DNA of 20,142 nucleotides from a virus. Position numbers and translations under genes: made by a program. The notes beneath the pieces are model-generated. The model was given only the letters and a program-made list of their open reading frames with translations, was not told the DNA's origin and did no database searches. The stretch is from positions 1 to 20,142 of the IMG/VR virus record IMGVR_UViG_3300022602_000512. One strand, given 5' to 3'. Within the stretch, counting starts at the first letter, position 1, and every line of letters begins with the position of its first letter. This document shows, piece after piece, positions 1 through 6,597 of the stretch.

Positions 1-4
1 AAGG

Positions 5-10
5 TTGACA
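5..10 (+). promoter_or_regulatory. TTGACR start-associated motif, copy 1
   Basis: TTGACA preceded by G and followed by ggtggcatcggga. Its first T lies 19 nt before the ATG at 24, which opens a 14-codon leader, and not the small-terminase ATG at 65. It is one of nine copies 19-23 nt upstream of starts. The function is inferred. Confidence 0.5.
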
Positions 11-23
11 GGTGGCATCGGGA

Positions 24-68
24 ATGAATCCACCCACCGTGTTTCACACTTCCCTGCTCCGGTCATGA
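24..68 (+). CDS. putative 14-aa leader peptide coupled to the small terminase
   Basis: ATG at 24, fourteen codons (MNPPTVFHTSLLRS), and a TGA at 66-68 that overlaps the ATG at 65 of the small terminase as ATGA. The terminase start itself has no Shine-Dalgarno, whereas ATG 24 has the TTGACA motif 19 nt upstream and a GGGA just before it. This suggests ribosomes load at 24, read the leader, stop at 68 and restart at 65. The peptide has no recognisable function. It is too short for statistical support, so the case rests on the motif spacing and the overlap. The alternative is that the terminase starts further upstream, for example at the in-frame TTG at 5 or outside the window. Confidence 0.3.
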   Translation: MNPPTVFHTSLLRS

Positions 69-655
69 GTACCGCTGCCGAAATCGCCCAGGCGTGGGGG
101 TGCAGCCGTCAGGCCGTTTTCAAGTGGATCAAAAAAGGAATGCCCACCTCTTCGATCGAAGCCGCTTCGTCCTGGCGTCTCGGTCACGGTCAGCGATCGG
201 CCCGGGTGAAGCTCCTGCCCACGGTCACGGCTCCGGAGCCGGTGGTTGATGGTGTTGATGTCGATCCGGCTGCGCTTCTCGATGTCGAATCACCCGAAGC
301 CGTCCGGGATCGGGCGCGAAAAGCCGAGCGAGCCGCCTATGCTCTCTTCCAACAGCGCCTTGCCGCAAAGGATTTCGATGGAATCAACGCCGCCCTGAAG
401 GCATACGCGACCGCCAGATCCGGAAGAGCGGGTGCCGAGATGGACTTCATCAAGCATCAGCAGGCAGTGGGGGTGCTGGTCGATCGTGAAACGATCAAAA
501 GCATCCACCTCCGTCGCATCGCGGCCATCAAGGATCACCTCCTTTCCATTTCGGATGCCCTGGCGAAGCGCTGCAACCCTGCCGATCCGGGTCTGGCAGC
601 CTTGGCCCTTCAGGAATGGGCCGAGCGGACGCTCCTTTCCGTCTCGGAATCATAA
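65..655 (+). CDS. terminase small subunit (Nu1-like, HTH DNA-binding)
   Basis: About 196 aa from ATG 65. Residues about 3-26 form a helix-turn-helix/MerR-like segment (TAAEIAQAWGCSRQAVFKWI followed by KKGMP), the usual start of Nu1-type small terminases, which bind the packaging site and hand DNA to the large subunit. The rest is Ala/Arg-rich and helical (about residues 75-190), consistent with an oligomerisation region. ATG 65 was chosen because homologues begin right at the HTH; the frame stays open upstream to the window edge (TTG at 5 is in frame), so a longer N-terminus is not excluded. The large terminase follows after 16 nt. Confidence 0.72.
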   Translation: MSTAAEIAQAWGCSRQAVFKWIKKGMPTSSIEAASSWRLGHGQRSARVKLLPTVTAPEPVVDGVDVDPAALLDVESPEAVRDRARKAERAAYALFQQRLAAKDFDGINAALKAYATARSGRAGAEMDFIKHQQAVGVLVDRETIKSIHLRRIAAIKDHLLSISDALAKRCNPADPGLAALALQEWAERTLLSVSES

Positions 656-671
656 CAAAGCATCACCGGGC

Positions 672-2450
672 ATGATTGAAGAGCTGGAAATCGAAAACGA
701 GGAAAAGGCGGCATGGATGCCACCGGCCCGCCAGACGGTCTCGCAATGGTCGGAGGCCAATCTGATCATCTCGGCACGATCAAGCTCGTCTCCGGGCAAA
801 TACAGCACTCTCCTGACCCCCTACGTCCGCGAGCCACTGGACAAAACCGGCGAGCTCGGCGTGAAATCGGTCACCCTTTGCTGGGCGGCACAAACTTCAA
901 AGACCACGACCATGCTCGCGGCCCTCGCCTACCGGATCGCCTGCAAGCCCACCCCTGCCCTTTGGGCCATGCCGAGCGAGAACCTCGCCCGATCCTTCAG
1001 TCGCGATCGCCTCCAGCCCCTCATCGATGACTGTCCTGCCCTGGCAGCGGAGAAACCCGAGGATCCCGACCGCTATCAAAACCTCGCAATGGCGATGCGG
1101 AAGATGAACCTCGACCTCGTCGGGGCTGGGAGCGCCTCCGCACTGGCATCGAGGTCATGCGGATTGGTGGTGGCCGATGAGATCGACAAATTTCCCGAGG
1201 AATCCAAACGCGAAGCCGGTGCCCTGCGCCTCGTCGAGCTCCGCACGCGCAATTTCCCCCAGGGGATGGTGCTCAAGACCAGCACCCCCACCCTCGATAC
1301 CGGTTCGATATGGTGTGAATGGATTGCCGGAGATCAAAGGCACTTCCTCGTCGCATGCCCGACATGCAATCATCAGCAGAAACTGGAGTGGGAGGCCGTC
1401 CGATGGGATCAGACAGCACGGCAGGACGATGCGTGGGATTTTCGGAAGGTCGCCGCATCCGCGCACATCATCTGCTCCGGGTGCGCCGGAGTAATCGAGG
1501 AACATCACAAGAGCGCCATGCTTCGCGGCGGCCGCTGGGTCGCCAGCAATCCCGACGCACCCCGTGGTGTCCACAGCTATCATTTGAACGCCCTCTATTC
1601 CCCATGGGTCTCCTGGGGCGAGCTTGCCATCGATTTCCTACGCGAGAAAGAAAGCCCCGGAGGACTCCGGAGCTTTATCAATTCGACCTTGGCCCTCCCT
1701 TGGATCCCGCAGGCCGCGACGATCAAGAGCGGCGAGATCGAGGAAGTCGTCAAGGCCTCCCCCGACTACCGCCTCGGCACCGTTCCCGTCGAGGATCCCG
1801 GAGTGCTCATCATGGGAGTCGACGTCCAGCAGACAGAGCTCTGGTGGGCCATCCGCGCTTTCCATCTCGACGGATCCTCCCACCTCATCGACTACGGCAC
1901 GGCCATCGGCTGGGAAGCGATCCGGCTCACCTTTGCCCAAAAATACACCACCCCCTCGGGGAAAGAGATCGCTTGCCAGTTCGGGATCGTCGATTCCGGC
2001 TATGCCGCCCGCAGCGCAGCGGGCGTCTATGATTTCGTCAGCGGATGGCCGAGAACATGGGCCGCGTACAAGGGACGCACCGTCTCCCAGGGGATGAAAA
2101 CCCCCGTCGTTTTCGGGGAGATCATGTCCCGGGACAAGCTCATCCCCATATACCAGGGCGACGACGACTGGTGGAAAGAGCGCCTCTATCTTCAGGCCAT
2201 CCAGCGTCGCGAGGTGCCCTGGCACCTGCCCCGCGATCTGCGCCGCGACTACATCACGCAACTCACCGGTGAGCGCCTCGTCGAGAAACGCGGCCCCCGG
2301 GGGGCCACCGGATTGGAATGGCGCACCGTCGGGGCAAACCACCTCGGGGATTGTGAAAAGATGCTCCTGCTTGCCGGTGGCGAATGGCTCCAGAACAATG
2401 CCCCCGCCGAACCGAGCGGCCCGCTCATCACCGTGGCCGGTCAGGGATGA
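672..2450 (+). CDS. terminase large subunit, GpA family
   Basis: About 592 aa from ATG 672. This is the ATP-driven packaging motor and nuclease that cuts the concatemer and pumps DNA through the portal. Visible elements in order: Walker A-like AAQTSKTT (residues 72-79), Walker B LVVADE (165-170), the coupling motif TSTPT (203-207), a zinc-binding pair C229-x2-C232 and C268-x2-C271 typical of GpA terminases, and an RNase H-like nuclease half beginning at MGVDVQ (D384) with FGIVDSGY further on. The length fits the family. An in-frame ATG lies upstream at 432, but that stretch is the coding region of the small terminase in another frame, so 672 is preferred. The gene ends in an ATGA overlap with the next one. 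Confidence 0.93.
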   Translation: MIEELEIENEEKAAWMPPARQTVSQWSEANLIISARSSSSPGKYSTLLTPYVREPLDKTGELGVKSVTLCWAAQTSKTTTMLAALAYRIACKPTPALWAMPSENLARSFSRDRLQPLIDDCPALAAEKPEDPDRYQNLAMAMRKMNLDLVGAGSASALASRSCGLVVADEIDKFPEESKREAGALRLVELRTRNFPQGMVLKTSTPTLDTGSIWCEWIAGDQRHFLVACPTCNHQQKLEWEAVRWDQTARQDDAWDFRKVAASAHIICSGCAGVIEEHHKSAMLRGGRWVASNPDAPRGVHSYHLNALYSPWVSWGELAIDFLREKESPGGLRSFINSTLALPWIPQAATIKSGEIEEVVKASPDYRLGTVPVEDPGVLIMGVDVQQTELWWAIRAFHLDGSSHLIDYGTAIGWEAIRLTFAQKYTTPSGKEIACQFGIVDSGYAARSAAGVYDFVSGWPRTWAAYKGRTVSQGMKTPVVFGEIMSRDKLIPIYQGDDDWWKERLYLQAIQRREVPWHLPRDLRRDYITQLTGERLVEKRGPRGATGLEWRTVGANHLGDCEKMLLLAGGEWLQNNAPAEPSGPLITVAGQG

Positions 2451-2647
2451 GTTGGAAACCCCCACGCACCGATTTCGAAATGAAGCGAGTCGTTTCCGAA
2501 TTAAGGAAAGCCCACCGGTTTCAGCCCGGCGAGCTCCACGACGAACTCCTGGCGGCCACCCTCGCGACCATCATCCACCGATTCGGCGCGCGTTATGTCC
2601 CCCCGGATGAGCACCGGAGGATCTGCCATGACAACCCCCCCCTCTGA
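2447..2647 (+). CDS. small hypothetical protein (66 aa)
   Basis: ATG 2447 overlaps the terminase stop (ATGA), so translation is likely coupled. The 66-aa product starts MSWKPPRTDFEMKRVV, has a charged amphipathic helix (about residues 10-45) and ends RRICHDNPPL. I do not recognise a family. It sits between the large terminase and the gpW-like joining protein, where phages often carry a small packaging accessory protein; that is position only, not evidence of role. The next gene is separated by 33 nt containing a TTGACG motif. Confidence 0.6.
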   Translation: MSWKPPRTDFEMKRVVSELRKAHRFQPGELHDELLAATLATIIHRFGARYVPPDEHRRICHDNPPL

Positions 2648-2661
2648 TCACTTTGGATCCG

Positions 2662-2667
2662 TTGACG
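2662..2667 (+). promoter_or_regulatory. TTGACR start-associated motif, copy 2
   Basis: GTTGACG, 19 nt before ATG 2681, followed by a run of G. The whole block resembles that before 15463: both read GTTGACGCRGGGG, then CATGAC at the start codon. Confidence 0.5.
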
Positions 2668-2680
2668 CGGGGGATTCGGC

Positions 2681-2944
2681 ATGACGAGAGCCCTCCTATT
2701 CAGCCGCGCCTTCACGCTGGCGGAGCTTCAGGCGATCCAGAAGCAATGCACCGACCGCATCCTCTCCGGATCGGGCCAGTCTGCATTCGTGGCGAGCACC
2801 AGTGCCGGAGGCCGCAGTGCCTCCATGCTGATGAACTACAGTTCCGAGGATCTGCTTGAGATCGTCCTCGAGGCGCAGGACATCCTGAACGGGAAACTTC
2901 TCGGCATGCCCGTCACCTACATTTCTTTCGGAGGCACCTACTAA
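2681..2944 (+). CDS. head-tail joining protein, gpW-like
   Basis: 87 aa. Lambda-type phages keep a small protein (gpW) between the large terminase and the portal; it binds under the portal ring and completes the head for tail attachment. This product has the size, position and layout: an N-terminal helix (FTLAELQAIQKQCTDRIL, residues 11-28), a short polar hairpin (about 30-52), and a second helix with SSEDLLEIVLEAQDIL. The C-terminus is longer than in lambda gpW and ends in an aromatic tail (YISFGGTY). ATG 2681 is supported by the TTGACG motif 19 nt upstream. The stop overlaps the portal start as TAATG. Confidence 0.65.
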   Translation: MTRALLFSRAFTLAELQAIQKQCTDRILSGSGQSAFVASTSAGGRSASMLMNYSSEDLLEIVLEAQDILNGKLLGMPVTYISFGGTY

Positions 2945-4341
2945 TGAATATCACCGCATACATCGGCCGCATGGTCGACGCCCTCGGCTGGCGTCCTAAT
3001 GAACGCCAACTCGTCTGGGCCCGCGCCGCCGATTCCCGCACCGACATCGGCGACATCGACCGCATGCGCCTCGTGGCGCTCTCGCGCAAACTCTACCTGA
3101 ACAACCCCATCGTCAAGGGGGCCATCACCGACCTCGCCCGCTACTCCGTCGGAGCGGGCTTGCAGGCCCTTCCGGATTCTGGCGATTCCGCATGGGATCA
3201 GCAGGCCGAGGAATGGTGGAAACACTGGCAACGTTACCCCGAGGTCACGGGTCGGTTTGATTTGCCGACCCTTGAACTTCTCGTTTCCGAGACCATCGAT
3301 CGAGACGGGGAAATCTTTGCCATTTTGACCAAAAGCGATGACGAACGCACCGCGCAGCTTCAGATGATCGAGGGGCACCGCGTCCAGACCCCTCCCGACC
3401 TGGCAGGCCGCGAAGACATCTTTGACGGAGTCCAGATCGACAAGTTCGGACGTCCGAAAAATTACTGGATCCTGACCAGCGTCGGGGAATTCAAGAAAGT
3501 CCCCGCCCGGGACATGATCCATATCTTTGAGCCCGAAAGGACGGATCAGGTGCGCGGCTATCCGAGGATCGCCGTGGCGATCAATACCTGCCTCGACCGT
3601 GACGAACTCCTCCGGCTGGAGATGCAAGCCGCCAAGGCCGCATCGACCATTTCACTCGTTGTGAAGAGCAAGACCGGATCCTCCTCCGGCATGTTCGGCC
3701 CCATCACCCTCGACAATGCTTCCACCAACGACGACCAACGCGCCATGCAAACCGTCTGGGGCGGAGGGGCAATCCTGAATGTCAGAAACGACCAAGATGT
3801 CTCCAACTTCCAGATGGAGCGTCCGAATGCCAAACTCGACGCCCACCTCGAGCAATACATCCGATCCGCCTGCCTCGGCCTCGGCCTCCCCTACGAGTTC
3901 GTCTGGGATTCGCAGAAAGTCTCGGGAGCGAATACCCGATTGATCACCGCCAAGGCCGCCCGCCGGTTCGAGCAGCGACAGAACCTTCTCATTTCCCAGT
4001 TTATGCGCCGCGTCTGGCGCTACGCCGCAGCGGTCGCTATCAAGAACGGAGACCTCCCCGCGACGACCCGTTGGCATCATGTCGACTGGATCCCGCCCCG
4101 GTCGATTACCGTGGACAGCTCCCGCGACGCCATGAGCGACATCGCCCTGGTCGAGGCCGGACTCATGTCCCGTGCCGAGTATTTCGGCATGTATGGGCAG
4201 AACTGGAGAAAGGAAATCGCCCAGATCAACCAGGAGAAAAAGGACATGGGTCCGCTCACTCCGGAGCCATCCCCCGTCGTCCTTCCCTCCCCGCTGCCTC
4301 CCCGTGTTCCCGCCGATGTGGTAGGCATGCCGCAGGCTTGA
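2944..4341 (+). CDS. portal protein, lambda gpB family
   Basis: 465 aa. This is the dodecameric portal at the capsid vertex through which DNA is packaged and which docks the terminase and connector. Family signs in order: YSVGAGLQ (residues 67-74), the GVQIDKFGRPKNYW strand pair (162-175) and the QVRGYPRIA motif (202-210), followed by the helical stem/crown region and a Pro-rich C-terminus (about 437-460). It is somewhat shorter than lambda gpB. The start overlaps the upstream stop (TAATG), so translation is coupled to the gpW-like gene. It is followed by a 181-nt non-coding stretch before the protease. Confidence 0.92.
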   Translation: MNITAYIGRMVDALGWRPNERQLVWARAADSRTDIGDIDRMRLVALSRKLYLNNPIVKGAITDLARYSVGAGLQALPDSGDSAWDQQAEEWWKHWQRYPEVTGRFDLPTLELLVSETIDRDGEIFAILTKSDDERTAQLQMIEGHRVQTPPDLAGREDIFDGVQIDKFGRPKNYWILTSVGEFKKVPARDMIHIFEPERTDQVRGYPRIAVAINTCLDRDELLRLEMQAAKAASTISLVVKSKTGSSSGMFGPITLDNASTNDDQRAMQTVWGGGAILNVRNDQDVSNFQMERPNAKLDAHLEQYIRSACLGLGLPYEFVWDSQKVSGANTRLITAKAARRFEQRQNLLISQFMRRVWRYAAAVAIKNGDLPATTRWHHVDWIPPRSITVDSSRDAMSDIALVEAGLMSRAEYFGMYGQNWRKEIAQINQEKKDMGPLTPEPSPVVLPSPLPPRVPADVVGMPQA

Positions 4342-4416
4342 ATCTTGCCCCTACCCCCTCTCCGTGATCGAAAGGTTGCGTGATGGCCAAGGGCTGGCTG
4401 ATCCCAAAGCCTAAAA

Positions 4417-4522
4417 CCCGCTGACGAGCGGGATGGGAACATCAACGGCCGCCAGATGGCGGACCGGGGCGGGAGGTCAGGAACTGCCTCCCGCCCACCC
4501 GTTGACGCTCCCCCGGGAGCGT
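4417..4522 (+). other. candidate structured RNA leader: four successive stem-loops
   Basis: The portal-protease gap (4342-4522) holds no convincing gene but four perfect hairpins in series: 4417-4422 with 4427-4432 (6 bp, loop GACG); 4449-4453 with 4458-4462 (5 bp, loop AGAT); 4467-4476 with 4487-4496 (10 bp, 10-nt loop); and 4505-4512 with 4515-4522 (up to 8 complementary bases, folding as 7 bp with loop CCCG). The last hairpin ends at the base before ATG 4523 and includes the SD-like GGGAG, so it could block initiation. No U-tract follows any stem, which argues against a terminator. A 13-codon micro-ORF (4383-4424) ends inside the first hairpin. Confidence 0.4.
4502..4507 (+). promoter_or_regulatory. 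TTGACR start-associated motif, copy 3
   Basis: GTTGACG, 21 nt before ATG 4523. Its last bases overlap the 5' arm of the hairpin at 4505-4522, so motif and hairpin could be alternative states. Confidence 0.5.
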
Positions 4523-5545
4523 ATGAAATTCCCTTCCATTTCCGTCATCACGGCGGGCCCCGCGCTCGGTCACGGCTGCTTTATCGACGCCACCACGCTC
4601 CAGCAGGTGCTCCAGCTTGGCAATGAGAACGCCCCGCTCAAGGTATTCCCCGACCATAACGAGACCGTCACCGACCTGATCGGTGCCATGTCCAACTTCT
4701 ATCTCGACGGCGACCAGGTGAAAGCCGACCTCGACTTGATCGAGGAGAATCCCCTTTCCGGATACTATGCAAAGATCCTCGACATCTTCCCCGACCAGCT
4801 TGGCTTTTCGATTGCCTGGACCGGCGGCCTCGAGGAGATCGACGGCCAGCAGTACGCCCGCATCAGCGACCTGACCAGCGTCGATCTGGTTAGCCAGCCT
4901 GCGGCCAACGAGGGAGGCCTCTATTCTGCCAAGATCGGATCCCGGAAGCTCAAATCTTCCAAGGCCTCCAAGTCACCCCGAGTTGCCAAGGTGCAGAACC
5001 GCACCCTCGCCCCGAGCGACAAGGGACTCACCCCCGAGGAGATCGCCGCCGATTCCCTTCCCGAGCCCGTCGCGGAACGCCCTGCCGATGTGGCCGAGAC
5101 CCTGCCCGACGTGATCGAGCAGATGCCCAAGCAAGTTGACAGCGAGGATTTGGACACTATGTCGACCGACGCCAACCCCATGCCCGTGACCGCCGAAGAG
5201 GCGCTCTCCGCCGCGCTTGCAAAAGCGCTCGAACCCATCACCGCCGCGATGGCTTCTCTCAATGAGAAGCTCGACCAGCTTGCCGCCGCCGAGACTCAGG
5301 AAGTCATCGGGGACAAGGCCGAACCGATGGACGAGGACGAAGGCATGAGCGCCAAGCTCGCCGAGATCACCGCCAAGCTCTCCGTGCTGGAGACCGCAGC
5401 GACCGGCAGCGCCCCCGTCGCCGGTGGGGCTTTTGAGCAGGCTCCCGTCGACCTCGCCGAGACCTACGCTTCCCTCTCCGGGAAAGAGCAGTTCGCCTTC
5501 GCTAAGAAGCACTTCAACAAGCTCCGCCACATCCTCGTCAAGTAA
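4523..5545 (+). CDS. prohead protease with C-terminal scaffold domain
   Basis: About 340 aa from ATG 4523. The N-terminal domain (about residues 1-140) looks like an S78-type prohead protease: the candidate catalytic His is H45 (FPDHNETVTDLIG) and the candidate Ser is S96 (QLGFSIAW), followed by the strand ISDLTSVDLVSQPAANEGG (114-132). It would mature the prohead by cleaving scaffold and itself. A basic/Pro-rich linker (about 138-212) leads to a helical C-terminal third. ATG 4523 is preferred to the in-frame ATG 4433 because the upstream 30 codons run through the hairpin region and 4523 has the TTGACG motif 21 nt upstream. The acid of the catalytic set is not clear by eye. Confidence 0.8.
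   Translation: MKFPSISVITAGPALGHGCFIDATTLQQVLQLGNENAPLKVFPDHNETVTDLIGAMSNFYLDGDQVKADLDLIEENPLSGYYAKILDIFPDQLGFSIAWTGGLEEIDGQQYARISDLTSVDLVSQPAANEGGLYSAKIGSRKLKSSKASKSPRVAKVQNRTLAPSDKGLTPEEIAADSLPEPVAERPADVAETLPDVIEQMPKQVDSEDLDTMSTDANPMPVTAEEALSAALAKALEPITAAMASLNEKLDQLAAAETQEVIGDKAEPMDEDEGMSAKLAEITAKLSVLETAATGSAPVAGGAFEQAPVDLAETYASLSGKEQFAFAKKHFNKLRHILVK
5136..5141 (+). promoter_or_regulatory. TTGACR motif, copy 4, inside the protease gene
   Basis: GTTGACA, 23 nt before the in-frame ATG 5159, with GCGAGGA between. It sits inside coding sequence, and the ATG it marks is where a nested scaffold should start. Confidence 0.5.
5159..5545 (+). CDS. capsid scaffold protein from an internal in-frame start
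   Basis: 128 aa sharing frame and stop with the protease (Met213 of the long product). Lambda makes its scaffold Nu3 from an internal start in the protease gene C, and this gene offers the same arrangement. The product (MSTDANPMPVTAEEALSAAL...) has heptad-rich segments at AKALEPITAAMASLNEKLDQL and MSAKLAEITAKLSVLET, an acidic stretch between them (EPMDEDEG), and a basic C-terminal helix (KKHFNKLRHILVK) of the kind scaffolds use to hold coat protein. The start is chosen from the TTGACA motif 23 nt upstream and the purine stretch GCGAGGA. Nothing here proves it is expressed separately from the protease. Confidence 0.6.
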   Translation: MSTDANPMPVTAEEALSAALAKALEPITAAMASLNEKLDQLAAAETQEVIGDKAEPMDEDEGMSAKLAEITAKLSVLETAATGSAPVAGGAFEQAPVDLAETYASLSGKEQFAFAKKHFNKLRHILVK

Positions 5546-5586
5546 GCTCCGAACAACTCAACCCCAAAATCTAACCACCCACGACC

Positions 5587-6486
5587 ATGTCCGTCTCCCT
5601 GACCTCACTCAACGACAACCTCATCTCCCAGCTCGCCCTCGAGGCGTTCGTGGTTCAGATGGCTCCCCTGGCGAAGTTCTCGACCAGCTACAGCGCCGAC
5701 GCAGCCCGTCGCGGCACCGTCATCAGCGTGCCCATCGTCTCCAACATCACCGCGACCACGGCATATCCCGCCTATGAGTCCGCCGATGCCGGCAGCGCCC
5801 TGGCCGCTCAGGTCTCGATCACCAGCTACCAGAAGGCAACGGTCGGCGTCACCGACCAGCAGTTCCACGGCAGCAGCTTCGTCGATGTCGAGAAGTTCGC
5901 CTATCAGCAGGGCAAGGCGGTCGCCAAGGCCGTGTTTCAGGATGTGATCGGCGGCACAGTCGGCGTCACCGCCGGATCGAACGCTTACACCAGCGTCACC
6001 ATCACCAGCGGAGCGAGCGCCTTCACGGTTGCCCAGGTCCGCAGCGGCCGTGCGACACTCGTGAAGAACGGGGCAGCGATCGAGGATTGCGTCATGCTTC
6101 TCAATCCTGACACCTTCTCCAACCTCCTGAGCGATTCCACCAACTTGCTCGCCAACCTGGCATTCGGTGGCGACGCGATCAAGGAAGGCAAGCTCCCGAA
6201 GGTTCTCGGCCTCGAGACCCACGAGGTGGCCGCTCTCCCGAGCACCAACAACGTCCTCGGATTCATCGCCCACCCCTCCTCGATCGCCCTGGCCGTCCGT
6301 CCTCTCATCCCTCAGGACAACAGCTACTACATCGAAAGCCGCGTCGTGGAAGATGAGGAGACGGGACTGGCAATTACATACCGCCGTCACTATGCCCCAG
6401 CGAACGGCACCCACTGGGTCTCGATGGAGTCCCTCTATGGTTACACCGCAGGGATCACCGGCGGCGCAGTCATCTGGCACAACTGA
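5587..6486 (+). CDS. major capsid protein (HK97-fold type)
   Basis: 299 aa, directly after the protease/scaffold gene, the canonical position. The N-terminal helix-strand region (residues about 1-60), the Ala/Thr/Ser-rich beta segments, QQGKAVAKAVFQDVIGG as spine helix (about 103-119), the AIEDCVMLLNP strand (about 158-168) and a late domain with SMESLYGYTAGITGGAVIWHN are typical of HK97-fold coat proteins of about 300 aa; the exact family is not clear to me. The start has no Shine-Dalgarno: the 41-nt leader (5546-5586) holds only 3 G and 4 T, so initiation probably relies on an unstructured A/C-rich leader. A strong terminator follows. Confidence 0.82.
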   Translation: MSVSLTSLNDNLISQLALEAFVVQMAPLAKFSTSYSADAARRGTVISVPIVSNITATTAYPAYESADAGSALAAQVSITSYQKATVGVTDQQFHGSSFVDVEKFAYQQGKAVAKAVFQDVIGGTVGVTAGSNAYTSVTITSGASAFTVAQVRSGRATLVKNGAAIEDCVMLLNPDTFSNLLSDSTNLLANLAFGGDAIKEGKLPKVLGLETHEVAALPSTNNVLGFIAHPSSIALAVRPLIPQDNSYYIESRVVEDEETGLAITYRRHYAPANGTHWVSMESLYGYTAGITGGAVIWHN

Positions 6487-6510
6487 TCCGGTTAGTTTCT
6501 TAACGCGCAC

Positions 6511-6537
6511 AGGGGGATCCTTCGGGATCCCCCTTTT
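6511..6537 (+). terminator. intrinsic terminator after the capsid gene
   Basis: Perfect 10-bp stem (6511-6520 with 6525-6534, AGGGGGATCC / GGATCCCCCT) closed by a C(UUCG)G tetraloop and running into TTTT (6534-6537). It lies 24 nt after the capsid stop. The U-tract is short, so partial read-through into the glycosyltransferase and tail genes is plausible, which would set a high capsid-to-downstream ratio. The 60 bases between this and ATG 6598 show no convincing promoter. Confidence 0.8.
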
Positions 6538-6574
6538 GCTTGCCCATGGAATCCGCAAAAGTTCCCCCGTTAGG

Positions 6575-6580
6575 TTGACA
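6575..6580 (+). promoter_or_regulatory. TTGACR start-associated motif, copy 5
   Basis: GTTGACA, 23 nt before ATG 6598, followed by GGGAGG. As a sigma-70 -35 box it would put the -10 on the start codon with a poor match, so a promoter reading is unlikely. Confidence 0.5.
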
Positions 6581-6597
6581 AGTCGGGAGGCCTGAAT

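Noticed and set aside
1638-2465. 275-codon minus-strand frame opposite the large terminase
   Set aside because: A shadow of the conserved terminase coding sequence; no motif and no start context.
4383-4424. 13-codon micro-ORF (MAKGWLIPKPKTR) with GAAAGG upstream
   Set aside because: Too short to support; it ends inside the first hairpin of the protease leader and has no TTGACR motif. Mentioned only as a possible part of that leader.
4433-4522. N-terminal extension of the protease from ATG 4433
   Set aside because: The extra 30 residues run through stem-loop sequence and look unlike protein. ATG 4523 begins directly at the conserved-looking domain and has the TTGACG motif at -21.
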